A stretch of 64,000 bases of DNA from Natrinema versiforme JCM 10478. Lineage in GTDB: Archaea > Halobacteriota > Halobacteria > Halobacteriales > Natrialbaceae. The DNA is taken from positions 103,652-167,651 of the forward strand of contig NZ_AOID01000051.1 in NCBI RefSeq assembly GCF_000337195.1. Reading direction: 5' to 3'. Made by a program: the position numbers and the translations under genes. The notes below the pieces were generated by a model that saw only the letters and a list, made by a program, of their open reading frames with translations, had not been told where the DNA came from and did not search any database. Shown here in pieces: positions 32,659 through 41,861 of the stretch (positions are counted from its first letter, which is position 1; the number at the start of each line of letters is the position of its first letter).

Positions 32659-34083
32659 TTACCGCTCGAGTCCCTGGACCCGCTCGCCGTCGGCCGTCTC
32701 GGGGAAGATCTTCCCCGGATTGAGCGTATCGGTCGGATCGAGCGCCCGCTTGATCGACCGCATGGTCTCGACCGCGCCGGCCCCGTGTTCCGGCTTGAGG
32801 TACGTCTGTTTGCCCTCGCCGATGCCGTGTTCGCCCGTCGCGGTCCCGCCCAACTCGATCGCGAGTTCGACGATCGTCCGGTACAGGTCCTTCCCGCGCT
32901 CGACCTGTTCGGGGTCGTCGGGGTCGGCGAGCACGCCGTAGTGGAGGTTGCCGTCGCCCGCGTGGCCGTAGCAGGGGACGAGGAGATCGCACTCGTCGGC
33001 GAGCCGTTTCGTCTCGCGGACGACCTCGGGGTAGGAACTGATCGGGACCGTCACGTCGCCGGGATGGAGCGGCTCGAGGTCGGGATCGTAGCTCGAGACG
33101 GCGTAGGCCATCTCCCGGCGCGCTTTCCAGAGCTTCGCCATTTCGGCGTCGTCATCACTCATCTCGAAGCGGTCGACATCGTGGTCCTCGAAGATCGTCC
33201 GACAGAGGTCGATCTCCTCGTCGACGCCGTGGTTGGCGTGGAACTCGAGGAAGACCATCGGCGCGTCGGGCAGGTCGCTGCCGAGGTAGTCGTTCGCCAT
33301 CGTCGCGCTCAGCCCGTCGACGAGTTCGATCCGGGCGACGCCGACGTCGGTCCGGACCGTGTCGAAGACGGCCTCGGCCGCGTCGTCGAGGGTCTCGAAG
33401 ATCGCCCGGCCGCCGCGGATCTGCTCGGGGCGGCCCGCGAGTTCCAGCGTGGCTTCGGTGACCACCGCCAGCGTGCCCTCGCTGCCGACGATGAGGTCGG
33501 TCAGGTTGTAGCCGCTCGAGGTCTTGCTCGCTCGCGAGCCCGTCTCGATGACGGTGCCGTCGGCGAGCACCGCCTCGAGACCGAGCACCCAGTCGGCGAT
33601 CTCGCCGTAGCGGACCGTCTTCATGCCGCTCGCGTCCGTCGCGATCATCCCGCCGATCGTCGAGATATCGCCCGAGGAGGGCAGCGGCGGGAAGAAGAGT
33701 CCGTCACCGGCGACGTGCTCGTCGACGTCCGAGCCGATGATCCCCGGGCCGACATCGATCTGGAAGTCGTCGGGTCGGTAGTCGACCACGCTGTCCATGC
33801 GCGTGAGATCGAGGCTGATTCCCCCGTGGGCCGGAACCGCGTTTCCCTCGAGTCCCGTGCCCGCGGCATAGGGGGTCACCGGAACGCCGCGATCGGTCGC
33901 GGCGGCGAGGACCGCTGACACGTCGGCCGTGGACTCGGGCCAGACGACGGCGTCCGGGAGCATCCCCTCGTCGGTTCGCTCCGTCCCGAAATCGGTGGCG
34001 TGGGACTCCAGTCGCCCGGCGGCGAACGAGATCTGATCGTCCGCGAGGTCGAGTTCCTCGAGGAACGAACAGTCGTGTGTCAT
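32659..34083 (-). CDS. FAD-linked oxidase, D-lactate/glycolate dehydrogenase type
   Basis: 474 residues. FAD_binding_4 domain at the N-terminus (PESTADVSAVLAAATDRGVPVTPYAAGTG region, near residues 50-75) and the C-terminal FAD-oxidase domain with the conserved CYGHAGDGNLHY near residue 370. Together they match GlcD/D-lactate dehydrogenase enzymes, which pass electrons to a quinone or Fe-S partner. GlcE/GlcF partners are not next to it, so the physiological substrate is uncertain. The start at 34083 is the first ATG of the conserved region. Confidence 0.85.
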   Translation of the reverse strand: MTHDCSFLEELDLADDQISFAAGRLESHATDFGTERTDEGMLPDAVVWPESTADVSAVLAAATDRGVPVTPYAAGTGLEGNAVPAHGGISLDLTRMDSVVDYRPDDFQIDVGPGIIGSDVDEHVAGDGLFFPPLPSSGDISTIGGMIATDASGMKTVRYGEIADWVLGLEAVLADGTVIETGSRASKTSSGYNLTDLIVGSEGTLAVVTEATLELAGRPEQIRGGRAIFETLDDAAEAVFDTVRTDVGVARIELVDGLSATMANDYLGSDLPDAPMVFLEFHANHGVDEEIDLCRTIFEDHDVDRFEMSDDDAEMAKLWKARREMAYAVSSYDPDLEPLHPGDVTVPISSYPEVVRETKRLADECDLLVPCYGHAGDGNLHYGVLADPDDPEQVERGKDLYRTIVELAIELGGTATGEHGIGEGKQTYLKPEHGAGAVETMRSIKRALDPTDTLNPGKIFPETADGERVQGLER

Positions 34084-34272
34084 ACCACCACGTTAGTCAC
34101 CGGCAGTATCAACGTTTCCCACTGATTCGCACGCTGAACGCGGGTGCGGCGACGCGGGACGGCCCGCGGGCGACGGTGCGATCACGCCCCGCGGTGGCGC
34201 GTTCCAAATGGATTCGTCAGCAGACACTCGAGGACGGTCAGGCGCGGACACTCGAGGACGCACTCGCCACGC

Positions 34273-34689
34273 TCAATCGAATACTACGGACGCCGCGAGC
34301 GAAACGACGACCGCGACCGCGAGGGCGACGAGGATCCCGAGGAGGGGGTCCGGTTCGTCGAGGGCGAACCCGGTAGCGAGCATGCTGATACCGCCGAGTT
34401 CCATCCCGAGACCAACCAGACCCGTTCGTGTACCGCCGCCCGCGCGACTGGCGGTTTCGGAGAATCCCAACTCGTCGTCTACCTCGTTCTGGGCGGCGGT
34501 AAAGCGGAGAAACCACGGGAGGAACAGCGACGCCCCAGCACCCGCGAAGACGCCCGCGATCGCGCCGTAGACGATACTATCCAGCGCGGTCATCCCCACG
34601 GCGGTAAAGGCGACGGCGTTCATCACCGCCGATCCGCCGCCGATTATTTTAAATACGCGATCGTCGACGTCCGAATTCGAGACCGACAT
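34273..34689 (-). CDS. Small polytopic membrane protein (hypothetical)
   Basis: 138 residues, about four hydrophobic segments separated by a short acidic soluble part (TAAQNEVDDELGFSE). No catalytic motif. I do not recognise it. ATG at 34689 preferred; an in-frame start three codons upstream is possible. It lies between the FAD oxidase and an F420-type oxidoreductase and has no obvious operon partner. Confidence 0.6.
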   Translation of the reverse strand: MSVSNSDVDDRVFKIIGGGSAVMNAVAFTAVGMTALDSIVYGAIAGVFAGAGASLFLPWFLRFTAAQNEVDDELGFSETASRAGGGTRTGLVGLGMELGGISMLATGFALDEPDPLLGILVALAVAVVVSLAASVVFD

Positions 34690-34987
34690 AGACAGCAAAT
34701 TTACTGTTGGTAAAAAATAATGTTCCGATTTCGGGCCCGGGTACGAGCGAATGCGAGCGTCGCCACTACCGTTCGGCTGTCGACGAGTCTACTGCCGGCG
34801 AGGGAACGCCCACCGCGAGGCGACCCGGCAATCGTGTGCGGACGGCCGCAAGCGGCGAGGGACCGTCAGTGTGGAGGCCGTTCGCTCGAACGGACGGAAA
34901 CGGTCCAATTTTATGTGAGTGCATAACGCTGTCAATGATGATGATAGTTTATCGCGCGACTCGAGGGCGATCGCGGAGGGGAGCACT

Positions 34988-35995
34988 GTGACCGTCGAAC
35001 TGGATCTGTTGGTGCGTCTCGGCGACTACGACCGGCCACAGGGCGTCGCCGAGCGGGCCGTCCAGGCCGAGGAACTGGGCTTCGACCGGATCACGGTCGG
35101 CGAGACGACTGGCTGGAACATCGTGCCGCCGCTGACGCTGGCGGCCGAACGGACCGACGAACTGGGGATCTCCAACGACGTGATCTCGCCGTACGGGCGC
35201 ACGCCGTCGATGCTCGCCCAGACCGCGCTGACGATGCAGGCGGCCGCCGACGGGCGGTACCGGTTCGGGATCGGCCCAAGCTCGCCCGCGATCACGGAGC
35301 GCTGGCACGGTCAGGAGTTCGACCGGCCGCTCCGGCGCACCCGGGAAGTGATCGAGATCATGCGAAACGTCTACGAGGAGGGGAATCCGGCCTACGAGGG
35401 CGAGATCTTCGATATCGCCGGGCTGGGTTACGAGCGCGGCCCCTCGGAGAATCCGCCGCCGATCGACGTCGGCACCCTCGGCCCCAAGGCCACCGAGATG
35501 GCCGGCCGCTTCGGCGACGGCTGGGCCCCGCAACTGTTCACGAAAGACGGGCTTCGGGAGCGGCTCGAGGACTTAGAGCGGGGTGCCGAACTCGCCGGCA
35601 AGGACCTGTCGGACCTGCGGGTCGCGCCGATCGTCCGCGGCGTCGCGAGCGAGGACCGCGAGGCGGCACGCGAGAAGGCCCGCGGGACGATCGCGTTCAT
35701 GCTCGGTGCCTACGGCCCCTACTACGGCGATTCGGTCGCCGAGCAGGGGTACCCCGACGTGGTCGAGGAGATCCGGGCCGCCTGGGACGACCGGGACACC
35801 GACGCGATGGCCGCGGCCCTGCCCGACGAGGTCCTCGACGAACTGGCCTTCGCGGGCACCCCCGACGAGGCCCGCGAGTGGCTCGAAGACTACGGCGAGA
35901 TCGAGGGCGTCGACGCCGTTCGGGTCGGCTTCGTCGACGGGATGACCGAAGACGACAAGCGGACGACGATGGAGGCGGTCGCCGACCTCGCCTGA
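34988..35995 (+). CDS. LLM-class flavin/F420-dependent oxidoreductase
   Basis: 335 residues from a GTG at 34988. TIM-barrel luciferase-like monooxygenase fold (LLM), with RITVGETTGWN and LTMQAAADGRYRFGIG. In archaea most LLM enzymes bind F420, and some are methylene-tetrahydromethanopterin reductase-like. A start codon further upstream (34919) is in frame but would add a less conserved leader. No neighbour points to a particular pathway. Function beyond F420-type oxidoreductase is not assignable. Confidence 0.8.
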   Translation: MTVELDLLVRLGDYDRPQGVAERAVQAEELGFDRITVGETTGWNIVPPLTLAAERTDELGISNDVISPYGRTPSMLAQTALTMQAAADGRYRFGIGPSSPAITERWHGQEFDRPLRRTREVIEIMRNVYEEGNPAYEGEIFDIAGLGYERGPSENPPPIDVGTLGPKATEMAGRFGDGWAPQLFTKDGLRERLEDLERGAELAGKDLSDLRVAPIVRGVASEDREAAREKARGTIAFMLGAYGPYYGDSVAEQGYPDVVEEIRAAWDDRDTDAMAAALPDEVLDELAFAGTPDEAREWLEDYGEIEGVDAVRVGFVDGMTEDDKRTTMEAVADLA

Positions 35996-36092
35996 TCGCC
36001 CGCCGTCGCTTCGTGCGGTCGGCTCGTCGGGCCGCGGCCGCTGTCACCACCGACGTGACATGCGGCGTGGTATTTCGATTGGACTCACATGT

Positions 36093-36102
36093 TGTATATA
36101 TA
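36093..36102 (+). promoter_or_regulatory. TATA-like box for DUF7344-type regulator gene
   Basis: TGTATATATA centred about 27 bases before the ATG at 36125. The best A+T patch in its 129-base gap. Confidence 0.6.
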
Positions 36103-36124
36103 CGTTCCGGCCCCTATCGGAGGT

Positions 36125-36517
36125 ATGATCCCACTGTTAGGCTCGCCGGAGAGCCTCACCGCGTTCGGCGAGGACGCCGATGCCGTCGATACGGCGATGG
36201 ATCTGCTGGCCGACAAGCGACGCCGCGCGGCGCTGCAGTACCTCGCAGAGACCGGCGGCGACGCCACGCTCACGGAACTGGCAGTCGAGATCGCCGCCCA
36301 GGAGGCCAGCGCGGATCCGAACGCGATCTCGGACCACGGCGATGTCTCCTCGCGGGACCGCCGTACGGTCCAGGTCTCGCTCCATCACACCCACATTCCG
36401 AAGCTGCAGCACGCCGAGGTCGTCGAGTACGATACCGAGACGGAGACGATCGAACTCACCGACCGCGGGCGGACCCTACTCGAGCGCCGAGAGGCGATCG
36501 AGGGGCCCTCCGGCTGA
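36125..36517 (+). CDS. DUF7344-type HTH regulator
   Basis: 130 residues. A single winged-HTH-like domain with the family pattern DLLADKRRRAALQYLAE near the start and HHTHIPKLQHAEVVEYD near residue 95. It lacks the membrane helices of the gene at 20685. Role unknown; small haloarchaeal DUF7344 proteins are often transcription regulators. Start fixed by the TATA-like box. Confidence 0.75.
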   Translation: MIPLLGSPESLTAFGEDADAVDTAMDLLADKRRRAALQYLAETGGDATLTELAVEIAAQEASADPNAISDHGDVSSRDRRTVQVSLHHTHIPKLQHAEVVEYDTETETIELTDRGRTLLERREAIEGPSG

Positions 36518-36626
36518 TCGCAAACCACATTTCTCGAGCGGCGGAGACTCGCTCAGTCCAAGCTTCGGGCAGCGACATCCGTGAGTCCCCATCTCTCGGC
36601 GCGGGCCGGCTTCGCTCCCGTCCAGC

Positions 36627-37592
36627 TCAGGGCTCGATCACGAGTTTTCCGAGGAAGCTGTCGTTCATGACCGCCCGCTGGGCCTCGGGTGCTTCCTCGA
36701 GGTCGTACGACTGTGCGACATCGATCGAGAGATTGCCGACGTTCATGAGATGGGCGACGCCGCGCAGCGGGACGCGCAGGTCCGGCGTATTGAACATGCT
36801 CATGAACTGGTAGGAGACATCCTTCGAGCGGGCGGCACCGTCGTTCGTGAAACCGGGATCCGGACTGTTTTCCCCGATGCCGATGACGCGTGCGCCGGTC
36901 GCGGCAACGTCGGCATCGAACTGCAGGTAGTCGTCGAGTCGGTGGTCGAGTACCACATCGACGCCGCCGTCCGAGGCGTCGCGGACGGCGTCGGCGAGGT
37001 CGTCGCGCGCGTAGTCGAGTACCGTCTCGGCCCCGTAGTCGGCGAGCGCGTCGTGGTACTCCTCGGAGGCGGTGGTGGTGACTCGCGCGCTCACGGCGGC
37101 CCCGATCTGGACCGCCGCGTGCCCGACGCCACCGGAGCCGCCGTGGACCAGACAGTGTTCCGCGGGCTCGAGGTCGGCGTGATCGACCAGCGCGCGCCAC
37201 GCGGTGACGGCGGCGACGCCCGCGCCGCCGGCCTCGGTCAGGTCCGCGCCGTCGGGGAGGTGGACGACGCGGTCGGTCGGGACCGTCGCGTACTCCGCGT
37301 AGGCCCCCTGCGAGGAACCGTTCCCGATGCCGGTGCCGTAGACGCGGTCGCCCGCCTCGAAGCCGTCGACGGCGGCCCCCGTCTCGGCGACGGTGCCCGC
37401 GATGTCGACGCCGGGAGTGAACGGAACGTCGACCGGCGTGTACGACCCGTCGCGGAAGTAGGTATCGACGGGGTTGACGCCGGCCGAAGCCACTTCGACC
37501 AGTAGTTCGTCCGCGGCCGGGTCCGGCCGGTCGATTTCGTCTACCTGCAGTACGTCCGCGTCGCCGTGCTCGTGAAGGCGTACAGCTCGCAT
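36627..37592 (-). CDS. Zinc-type alcohol dehydrogenase/quinone oxidoreductase family
   Basis: 321 residues. MDR superfamily of the zeta-crystallin/quinone reductase type. N-terminal GroES-like fold (VEVASAGVNPVDTYFRDG and VPFTPGVDIAGTV) and a Rossmann nucleotide-binding domain with HGGSGGVGHAAVQIG near residue 145. The catalytic zinc cysteines of alcohol dehydrogenases are absent, as in the quinone reductase group, so NADPH-dependent reduction of a quinone or enone is likely. The ATG at 37592 begins the GroES domain. Confidence 0.85.
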   Translation of the reverse strand: MRAVRLHEHGDADVLQVDEIDRPDPAADELLVEVASAGVNPVDTYFRDGSYTPVDVPFTPGVDIAGTVAETGAAVDGFEAGDRVYGTGIGNGSSQGAYAEYATVPTDRVVHLPDGADLTEAGGAGVAAVTAWRALVDHADLEPAEHCLVHGGSGGVGHAAVQIGAAVSARVTTTASEEYHDALADYGAETVLDYARDDLADAVRDASDGGVDVVLDHRLDDYLQFDADVAATGARVIGIGENSPDPGFTNDGAARSKDVSYQFMSMFNTPDLRVPLRGVAHLMNVGNLSIDVAQSYDLEEAPEAQRAVMNDSFLGKLVIEP

Positions 37593-37757
37593 CCTACTCG
37601 ATGGCACGCAGCGGGACCGTAAAATGGTATACGTGACGGCAGGGCGGACACCACACTGCAGGCGACACCCACCCGTCACATCGCAATTCCGGCTTCCGCT
37701 GTCCGCTGTTGCACCAGCAAGTGCAATCCTTGTCTGCACGAGCCTCCTCCTGTCGAT

Positions 37758-38324
37758 ATGAGCGAATCAGATCAGCAGCCGCTCGAGAACACCACAGTCG
37801 GCATCTTCCTCGCCGCGGAGGGCACCGAAGAAGTAGAGTTCACCGAGCCGAAGGCGACCGTCACCGACGCCGGCGCGACCGTCGACGTGCTCGGCGACGA
37901 GCCCGGCGAGGCCCAGACCGTAAACAACGACCTCGAGGAGAGCGACAGCTACGAAATCGAGAACTCCTTCGAGGACGTTTCAGTAGACGACTACGACGCG
38001 CTGATCGTTCCAGGCGGGACCGTCGGCGCGGACACGCTCCGGACGAACGAGGCCGGCATCGAACTCCTAGGACAGCACCTCGAGGCCGGCAAGCCGGCGG
38101 GCGTGATCTGTCACGGGCCGTGGACGCTGATCGAGGCCGACGTGGTCGACGGACGGCAGCTAACGTCCTACCACAGCCTGCAGACCGACGTCCGCAACGC
38201 CGGCGGTGAATGGGTCGACGAGGCAGTCGTCGTCGACGACGGACTGGTGACGAGTCGGAATCCGGGGGACCTCGAGGCGTTCTGTGAAACGATCGTCGAC
38301 GAGTTTGCGTCAGCACAGCGCTAA
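37758..38324 (+). CDS. DJ-1/PfpI family protein
   Basis: 188 residues. Flavodoxin-like fold with the nucleophile Cys in GVICHGPW, near residue 120, and the family's conserved Glu in the N-terminal region (FLAAEGTEE, residues 17-25). Members are glyoxalases/deglycases or stress chaperones, and the exact activity cannot be predicted. A second family member lies at 62830-63423. The ATG at 37758 is preceded by a gap with no clear box. The large inverted repeat follows from 38398. Confidence 0.85.
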   Translation: MSESDQQPLENTTVGIFLAAEGTEEVEFTEPKATVTDAGATVDVLGDEPGEAQTVNNDLEESDSYEIENSFEDVSVDDYDALIVPGGTVGADTLRTNEAGIELLGQHLEAGKPAGVICHGPWTLIEADVVDGRQLTSYHSLQTDVRNAGGEWVDEAVVVDDGLVTSRNPGDLEAFCETIVDEFASAQR

Positions 38325-38397
38325 CGCCCACGGACATCTGTAATGGCATGCAGTGTTGGATGGTAACGGAACAGTCTCGATTGAGCAGTCGACAGAC

Positions 38398-38515
38398 GGT
38401 GGCGCGCGCTGTCAGCTGACCGAGCGCTAGCGAGGTCGGCTGATGATGCCGTGCGAGGGATGAGGACCGCAGCGACCCGTGGGAGCGAGGACCGCAATCG
38501 GTTGGGGAGGACGAG
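38398..38515 (-). repeat. Variable-interior repeat, copy A
   Basis: Left arm of the inverted pair. On the minus strand it begins in TCCTCGTCCTCCCCAACCGATT and ends in ACAGCGCGCGCCACC. The opposite-strand section near 38440-38458 (GATGATGCCGTGCGAGG) also matches copy B. Confidence 0.6.
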
Positions 38516-38641
38516 GAGACTCCGTGCCGCCAGAATGGGAGGGCACTCCGTAGTATTCTCGTCACTCTACATCGATCAGTTCAGCTGAGAATGGTGCAGT
38601 GGATTCCGGTGGGATGTGTGGATCAAGTGTCCTGCTACCGT

Positions 38642-38823
38642 GGCAACAGGGAATCGCCACGTCCTCCCCAACCGATTCACTCACTCACAGCGTTCGTTCG
38701 CTCATCCACCGGAAGACGCGTCGCGACTTCCGGGCCATTCGCTCACGGGTTCGCGAAGACCTCGCACGGCATCATCGGCCGTCCTCGCTTACGCTCGGAC
38801 GGCCCATAGCGCGCGCCACCGCA
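38642..38823 (+). repeat. Variable-interior repeat, copy B
   Basis: Right arm, orientation opposite to copy A. It starts GGCAACAGGGAATCGCCACG and ends AGCGCGCGCCACCGC. Both ends recur in copy C at 54778-54896; the middle differs. Confidence 0.65.
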
Positions 38824-38917
38824 TGGTAAGTGATTGATCGGAGCAATACTGAGATCGCCGAAATCTGCAGTAACAGTCAGCGGAACGTCCGAATACCGAA
38901 CGACCTCGTGTCGAGTC

Positions 38918-40039
38918 CTATCGAACCGCTTGCGTCGCGTCGGCCATGATCTCGAGCGCGTCCTTCAACTCCTCCGTCCCGGTCGCGTACGACAGGCGCG
39001 CGTAGCCCTCGCCGTTCGTGCCGAAGGCATCGCCGGGGACGACAACGACGCCTCGCTCGAGGACTTCGTCACACCAGCCGTCGGGGACCTTCGGCATCGC
39101 GTAGAAGGCACCTTCGGGAGTTGGCACCTCGAGGCCGGCATCGGTCAGCCCGTCGAGTACGAGATCACGGCGCTGTTCGAACGTCTCGACCATTTCCTGG
39201 ACCGGCTCTTGGGGACCGGTCAGCGCGGCCTCGGCGGCGAACTGCGCGGGCGCGGAAGCACAGGCCTGGCCGTACTGATGGACCCGGAGCATGCGCTCGA
39301 TGCGGCGATTGGAGCCGAGGACCCAGCCGAGCCGCCAGCCGGTCATCGAGTAGGTCTTCGAGCAGGCGCTGACGACGACCACGTTGTCCGTCTCGGCGAA
39401 TTTCAGCGGCGAGTGGTGCTCGCCCTCGAAGACGATATGTTCGTAGACCTCGTCGGAGATACAGAGGACATCGTGTTCGTCCGCGATGCGGGCGAACTCG
39501 CGCATGTCGGCCTCGCTCTGGACTGCGCCCGTCGGGTTCGCGGGACTGTTGACGATGAACGCCGCCGTGTCCTCGGTGATGTTCTCCTCGACTGTTGCCG
39601 GGTCAAGGGTGAGGTCCTCCCGGAGCCCGACCGGCTTCGGCGTGCCGTCGGCGATGTGAGTCAACGCGTCGTAGGAGACGAAACCGGGGTCCGGGAAGAT
39701 GACTTCCTCGCCGGGATCGACGTGGGCTTCGAGCGCGAGGTGCAACGCCTCGCTGCCGCCGGACGTGGCGATCACGTCTTCGGGGTCGACCTCGAGGTCG
39801 TAGTCGCGGTCGTACTTCGCCGCAATCGCCTCTCGGAGCTGACGGATTCCCTTGTTGGAGGTGTAGGCGTCGGCCCGCCCGGACTCGATCGCTTCGATCG
39901 CGCCGCGGCGAGCGTGGGCCGGCGTCGGGAAGTCGGGCTGTCCGAGCCCGAGGTTGATCGCGTCGTCGCCCGCGGCCTCGAACACTTCCCGGATGCCGCT
40001 GATCGACACCTGCTCGACTCGGCGTGCGAATTCGGTCAT
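38918..40039 (-). CDS. Class I/II aminotransferase
   Basis: 373 residues. PLP-dependent fold-type I aminotransferase. NLGLGQPDFPTP near residue 30, IVNSPANPTGAV near residue 160 (the family's SPxNPTG), and SKTYSMTGWRLGW near residue 235, where the Lys binds PLP. Aspartate/aromatic aminotransferase-like; the exact amino acid cannot be told. Start at 40039 supported by a TATA-like GAGTTATCGG on the minus strand about 28 bases upstream. Confidence 0.9.
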   Translation of the reverse strand: MTEFARRVEQVSISGIREVFEAAGDDAINLGLGQPDFPTPAHARRGAIEAIESGRADAYTSNKGIRQLREAIAAKYDRDYDLEVDPEDVIATSGGSEALHLALEAHVDPGEEVIFPDPGFVSYDALTHIADGTPKPVGLREDLTLDPATVEENITEDTAAFIVNSPANPTGAVQSEADMREFARIADEHDVLCISDEVYEHIVFEGEHHSPLKFAETDNVVVVSACSKTYSMTGWRLGWVLGSNRRIERMLRVHQYGQACASAPAQFAAEAALTGPQEPVQEMVETFEQRRDLVLDGLTDAGLEVPTPEGAFYAMPKVPDGWCDEVLERGVVVVPGDAFGTNGEGYARLSYATGTEELKDALEIMADATQAVR

Positions 40040-40062
40040 GGCTACACCGGGGTTGCCGACCC

Positions 40063-40072
40063 CGATAACTCT
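40063..40072 (-). promoter_or_regulatory. TATA-like box for aminotransferase gene
   Basis: Minus-strand GAGTTATCGG centred 28 bases before the ATG at 40039. The 141-base gap to the lipoprotein gene is divergent. Confidence 0.5.
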
Positions 40073-40180
40073 TGATGTGTTCGCCAGTCGCGTCAATCCG
40101 CTATCAGAAGCCGTGAGACTCTTGTCTACGAGACTAACAGTGCCACAAGGAATATGCCCTTCCTCTCGAGTTTTGGGGTA

Positions 40181-40849
40181 ATGACGACATCTCGACGATC
40201 GCTGCTCGCCGCGGGCGCGACCGGGACGATCGCACTGACAGCGGGCTGTCTCGACTTCGTGCTCGGCAACGGACCGCTCGAGTTCGATTCCGACCGCGTC
40301 GCACCCACCGACGGAGCCCTCGAGGAGACCGGCTACGACGAGAAAGAGGTCACCGAGGAGACGATCGATCGCACCGTCGAACTCCCCGCCGGCATCGAAC
40401 GCGACGTGGAGGCGTCGATCTGGACCTCGGTCTACTCCAAGCAACTCGAATACAGGGGTCAAGAGCGCGAAGGCAGCGCCTTCGCGGCCGTCTCGATCCC
40501 GGGAATGGAGGTCGCCGGCCGCTCGGTCAACCCGCTCGACGACATGTCGAACGAGGAACTGCTCGCGGAGTTCCTGAACCAGATCGACGGCGAGCGCGGC
40601 GAGATCCGTAACATCCAACACGAGGAGTCGTTCGAACTCTCGATTCTGGACGGGGCACGCGAAACCGACGTGTTCATCGGCGAATCGGAACTCGCGGGCG
40701 AGCCGATCGATATCGAGATCAAGATCACGTCGTTCGATCACGAGGACGATCTGCTCGTCTTGCTCGGGACCCTCCCCAAGATGAACACGAAGGAATCCGC
40801 GAACGTCGAGGTGCTGATGGAGTCCGTCGAGCACCCGGTCGATAGCTAA
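40181..40849 (+). CDS. Tat-exported lipoprotein, DUF6517-like
   Basis: 222 residues. Twin-arginine signal (TTSRRSLLAAGA) with a lipobox ending TAGC near residue 23. The mature part is acidic with no catalytic motif. It resembles the haloarchaeal DUF6517 lipoproteins, but I am not certain of the family name. The ATG at 40181 is better placed than an ATG 27 bases upstream, which would disrupt the signal. Faces the membrane exterior. Neighbour of the korAB operon but on the opposite strand. Confidence 0.75.
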   Translation: MTTSRRSLLAAGATGTIALTAGCLDFVLGNGPLEFDSDRVAPTDGALEETGYDEKEVTEETIDRTVELPAGIERDVEASIWTSVYSKQLEYRGQEREGSAFAAVSIPGMEVAGRSVNPLDDMSNEELLAEFLNQIDGERGEIRNIQHEESFELSILDGARETDVFIGESELAGEPIDIEIKITSFDHEDDLLVLLGTLPKMNTKESANVEVLMESVEHPVDS

Positions 40850-40997
40850 CCTGTCCCCTGCGCGCCGTCGTCTCGAGTCGGTAGTGACGACGAACGGTTC
40901 TGTTCTCTCGAAGGCGTCTTGCCCAGTGCAGCGACTCTCAATCCGAGAGACCAGCCGAAAGAAGGGACGGATCGAACGGCGGAACGGCGAAGCGGCG

Positions 40998-41861
40998 TTA
41001 GTAGAACTCGCGAACGAGATCCATCGCGTCCTCGGGTGCGCCGTCGGGAATCTCGGACATGTCCTCGGTCACGCCGTGCTGTTCGTGGTACGGCACGGAG
41101 TTTTCGTCCTGATACAACACGCCTTGATACTCCTTGTCGGCGTCGAGGATGACTTCCTTGGCGGCCTCGTAGTCGGTCGGGTCGTGGCCCTCCTCCTCGA
41201 GGTCGACGAGGCTGTCGCGGAAGTAGTCGTAGGTGTCGACGTCGTTGAACGTGACACACGGACTGAAGACGTTGACGAAGCCGAAGCCGTCGTGCTCGAT
41301 GGCTTCCTGGACGATCTCAGCGTGGCGCATCGCGTCGGAACTGAACGACTGCGCGATGAAGGACGCCCCGGAGGCGAGTGCCAGTGCGAGCGGGTTGACC
41401 GGCGGCTGCTTGGGACCTTCGGGGGTCGTGCTGGTCTCGAAGTCCGAGCGCGAGGTTGGCGAGGCCTGGCCCTTCGTCAGGCCGTAGATGCGGTTGTCCA
41501 TGACGACGTAGGTCATGTCGACGTTCCGGCGGACGGCGTGGACGAAGTGACCGGCACCGATCGAGTAGCCGTCACCGTCGCCGCCGGCGACCATGACCTC
41601 AACGTCGGGACGGGCCATCTTGACACCCGTACCGACCGGCAGGGCGCGACCGTGGACTCCATGCAGCGCGTAGCTGTGCATGTAGGTCCCGATCTTGCCG
41701 GAACAGCCGATCCCGGCCACCACGAAGGTGTTGTCGGGATCGTTGCCGGTGTTCGCGAGGGCTTTCATCATGCCGTTCATCGTCCCGAAGTCGCCGCATC
41801 CGGGACACCACGTTGGCTGCTTGTCGGACTTGAAGTCGGTAAATCGTACGTCGGAGCTCAT
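40998..41861 (-). CDS. korB: 2-oxoacid:ferredoxin oxidoreductase beta subunit
   Basis: 287 residues. ThDP-binding beta subunit of the 2-oxoglutarate (or broader 2-oxoacid) ferredoxin oxidoreductase, oxidising the oxoacid to acyl-CoA with reduction of ferredoxin. WCPGCGDFG near residue 18 supplies the Fe-S/ThDP region, and GGDGDGYSIG with the following MDNRIYGLTKGQ is the ThDP motif. It follows korA with a one-base stop/start overlap (TAATG at 41859-41863), so the two are translationally coupled. Confidence 0.93.
   Translation of the reverse strand: MSSDVRFTDFKSDKQPTWCPGCGDFGTMNGMMKALANTGNDPDNTFVVAGIGCSGKIGTYMHSYALHGVHGRALPVGTGVKMARPDVEVMVAGGDGDGYSIGAGHFVHAVRRNVDMTYVVMDNRIYGLTKGQASPTSRSDFETSTTPEGPKQPPVNPLALALASGASFIAQSFSSDAMRHAEIVQEAIEHDGFGFVNVFSPCVTFNDVDTYDYFRDSLVDLEEEGHDPTDYEAAKEVILDADKEYQGVLYQDENSVPYHEQHGVTEDMSEIPDGAPEDAMDLVREFY

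Larger units (their letters stand above)
38325..38917. other. 593-base intergenic region dominated by inverted repeats
   Basis: It holds two oppositely oriented copies of the variable-interior repeat family (38398-38515 and 38642-38823), separated by about 125 bases. No protein-coding frame in it shows neighbour-like composition. The arms could form a very large cruciform or a long RNA hairpin. Confidence 0.7.
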
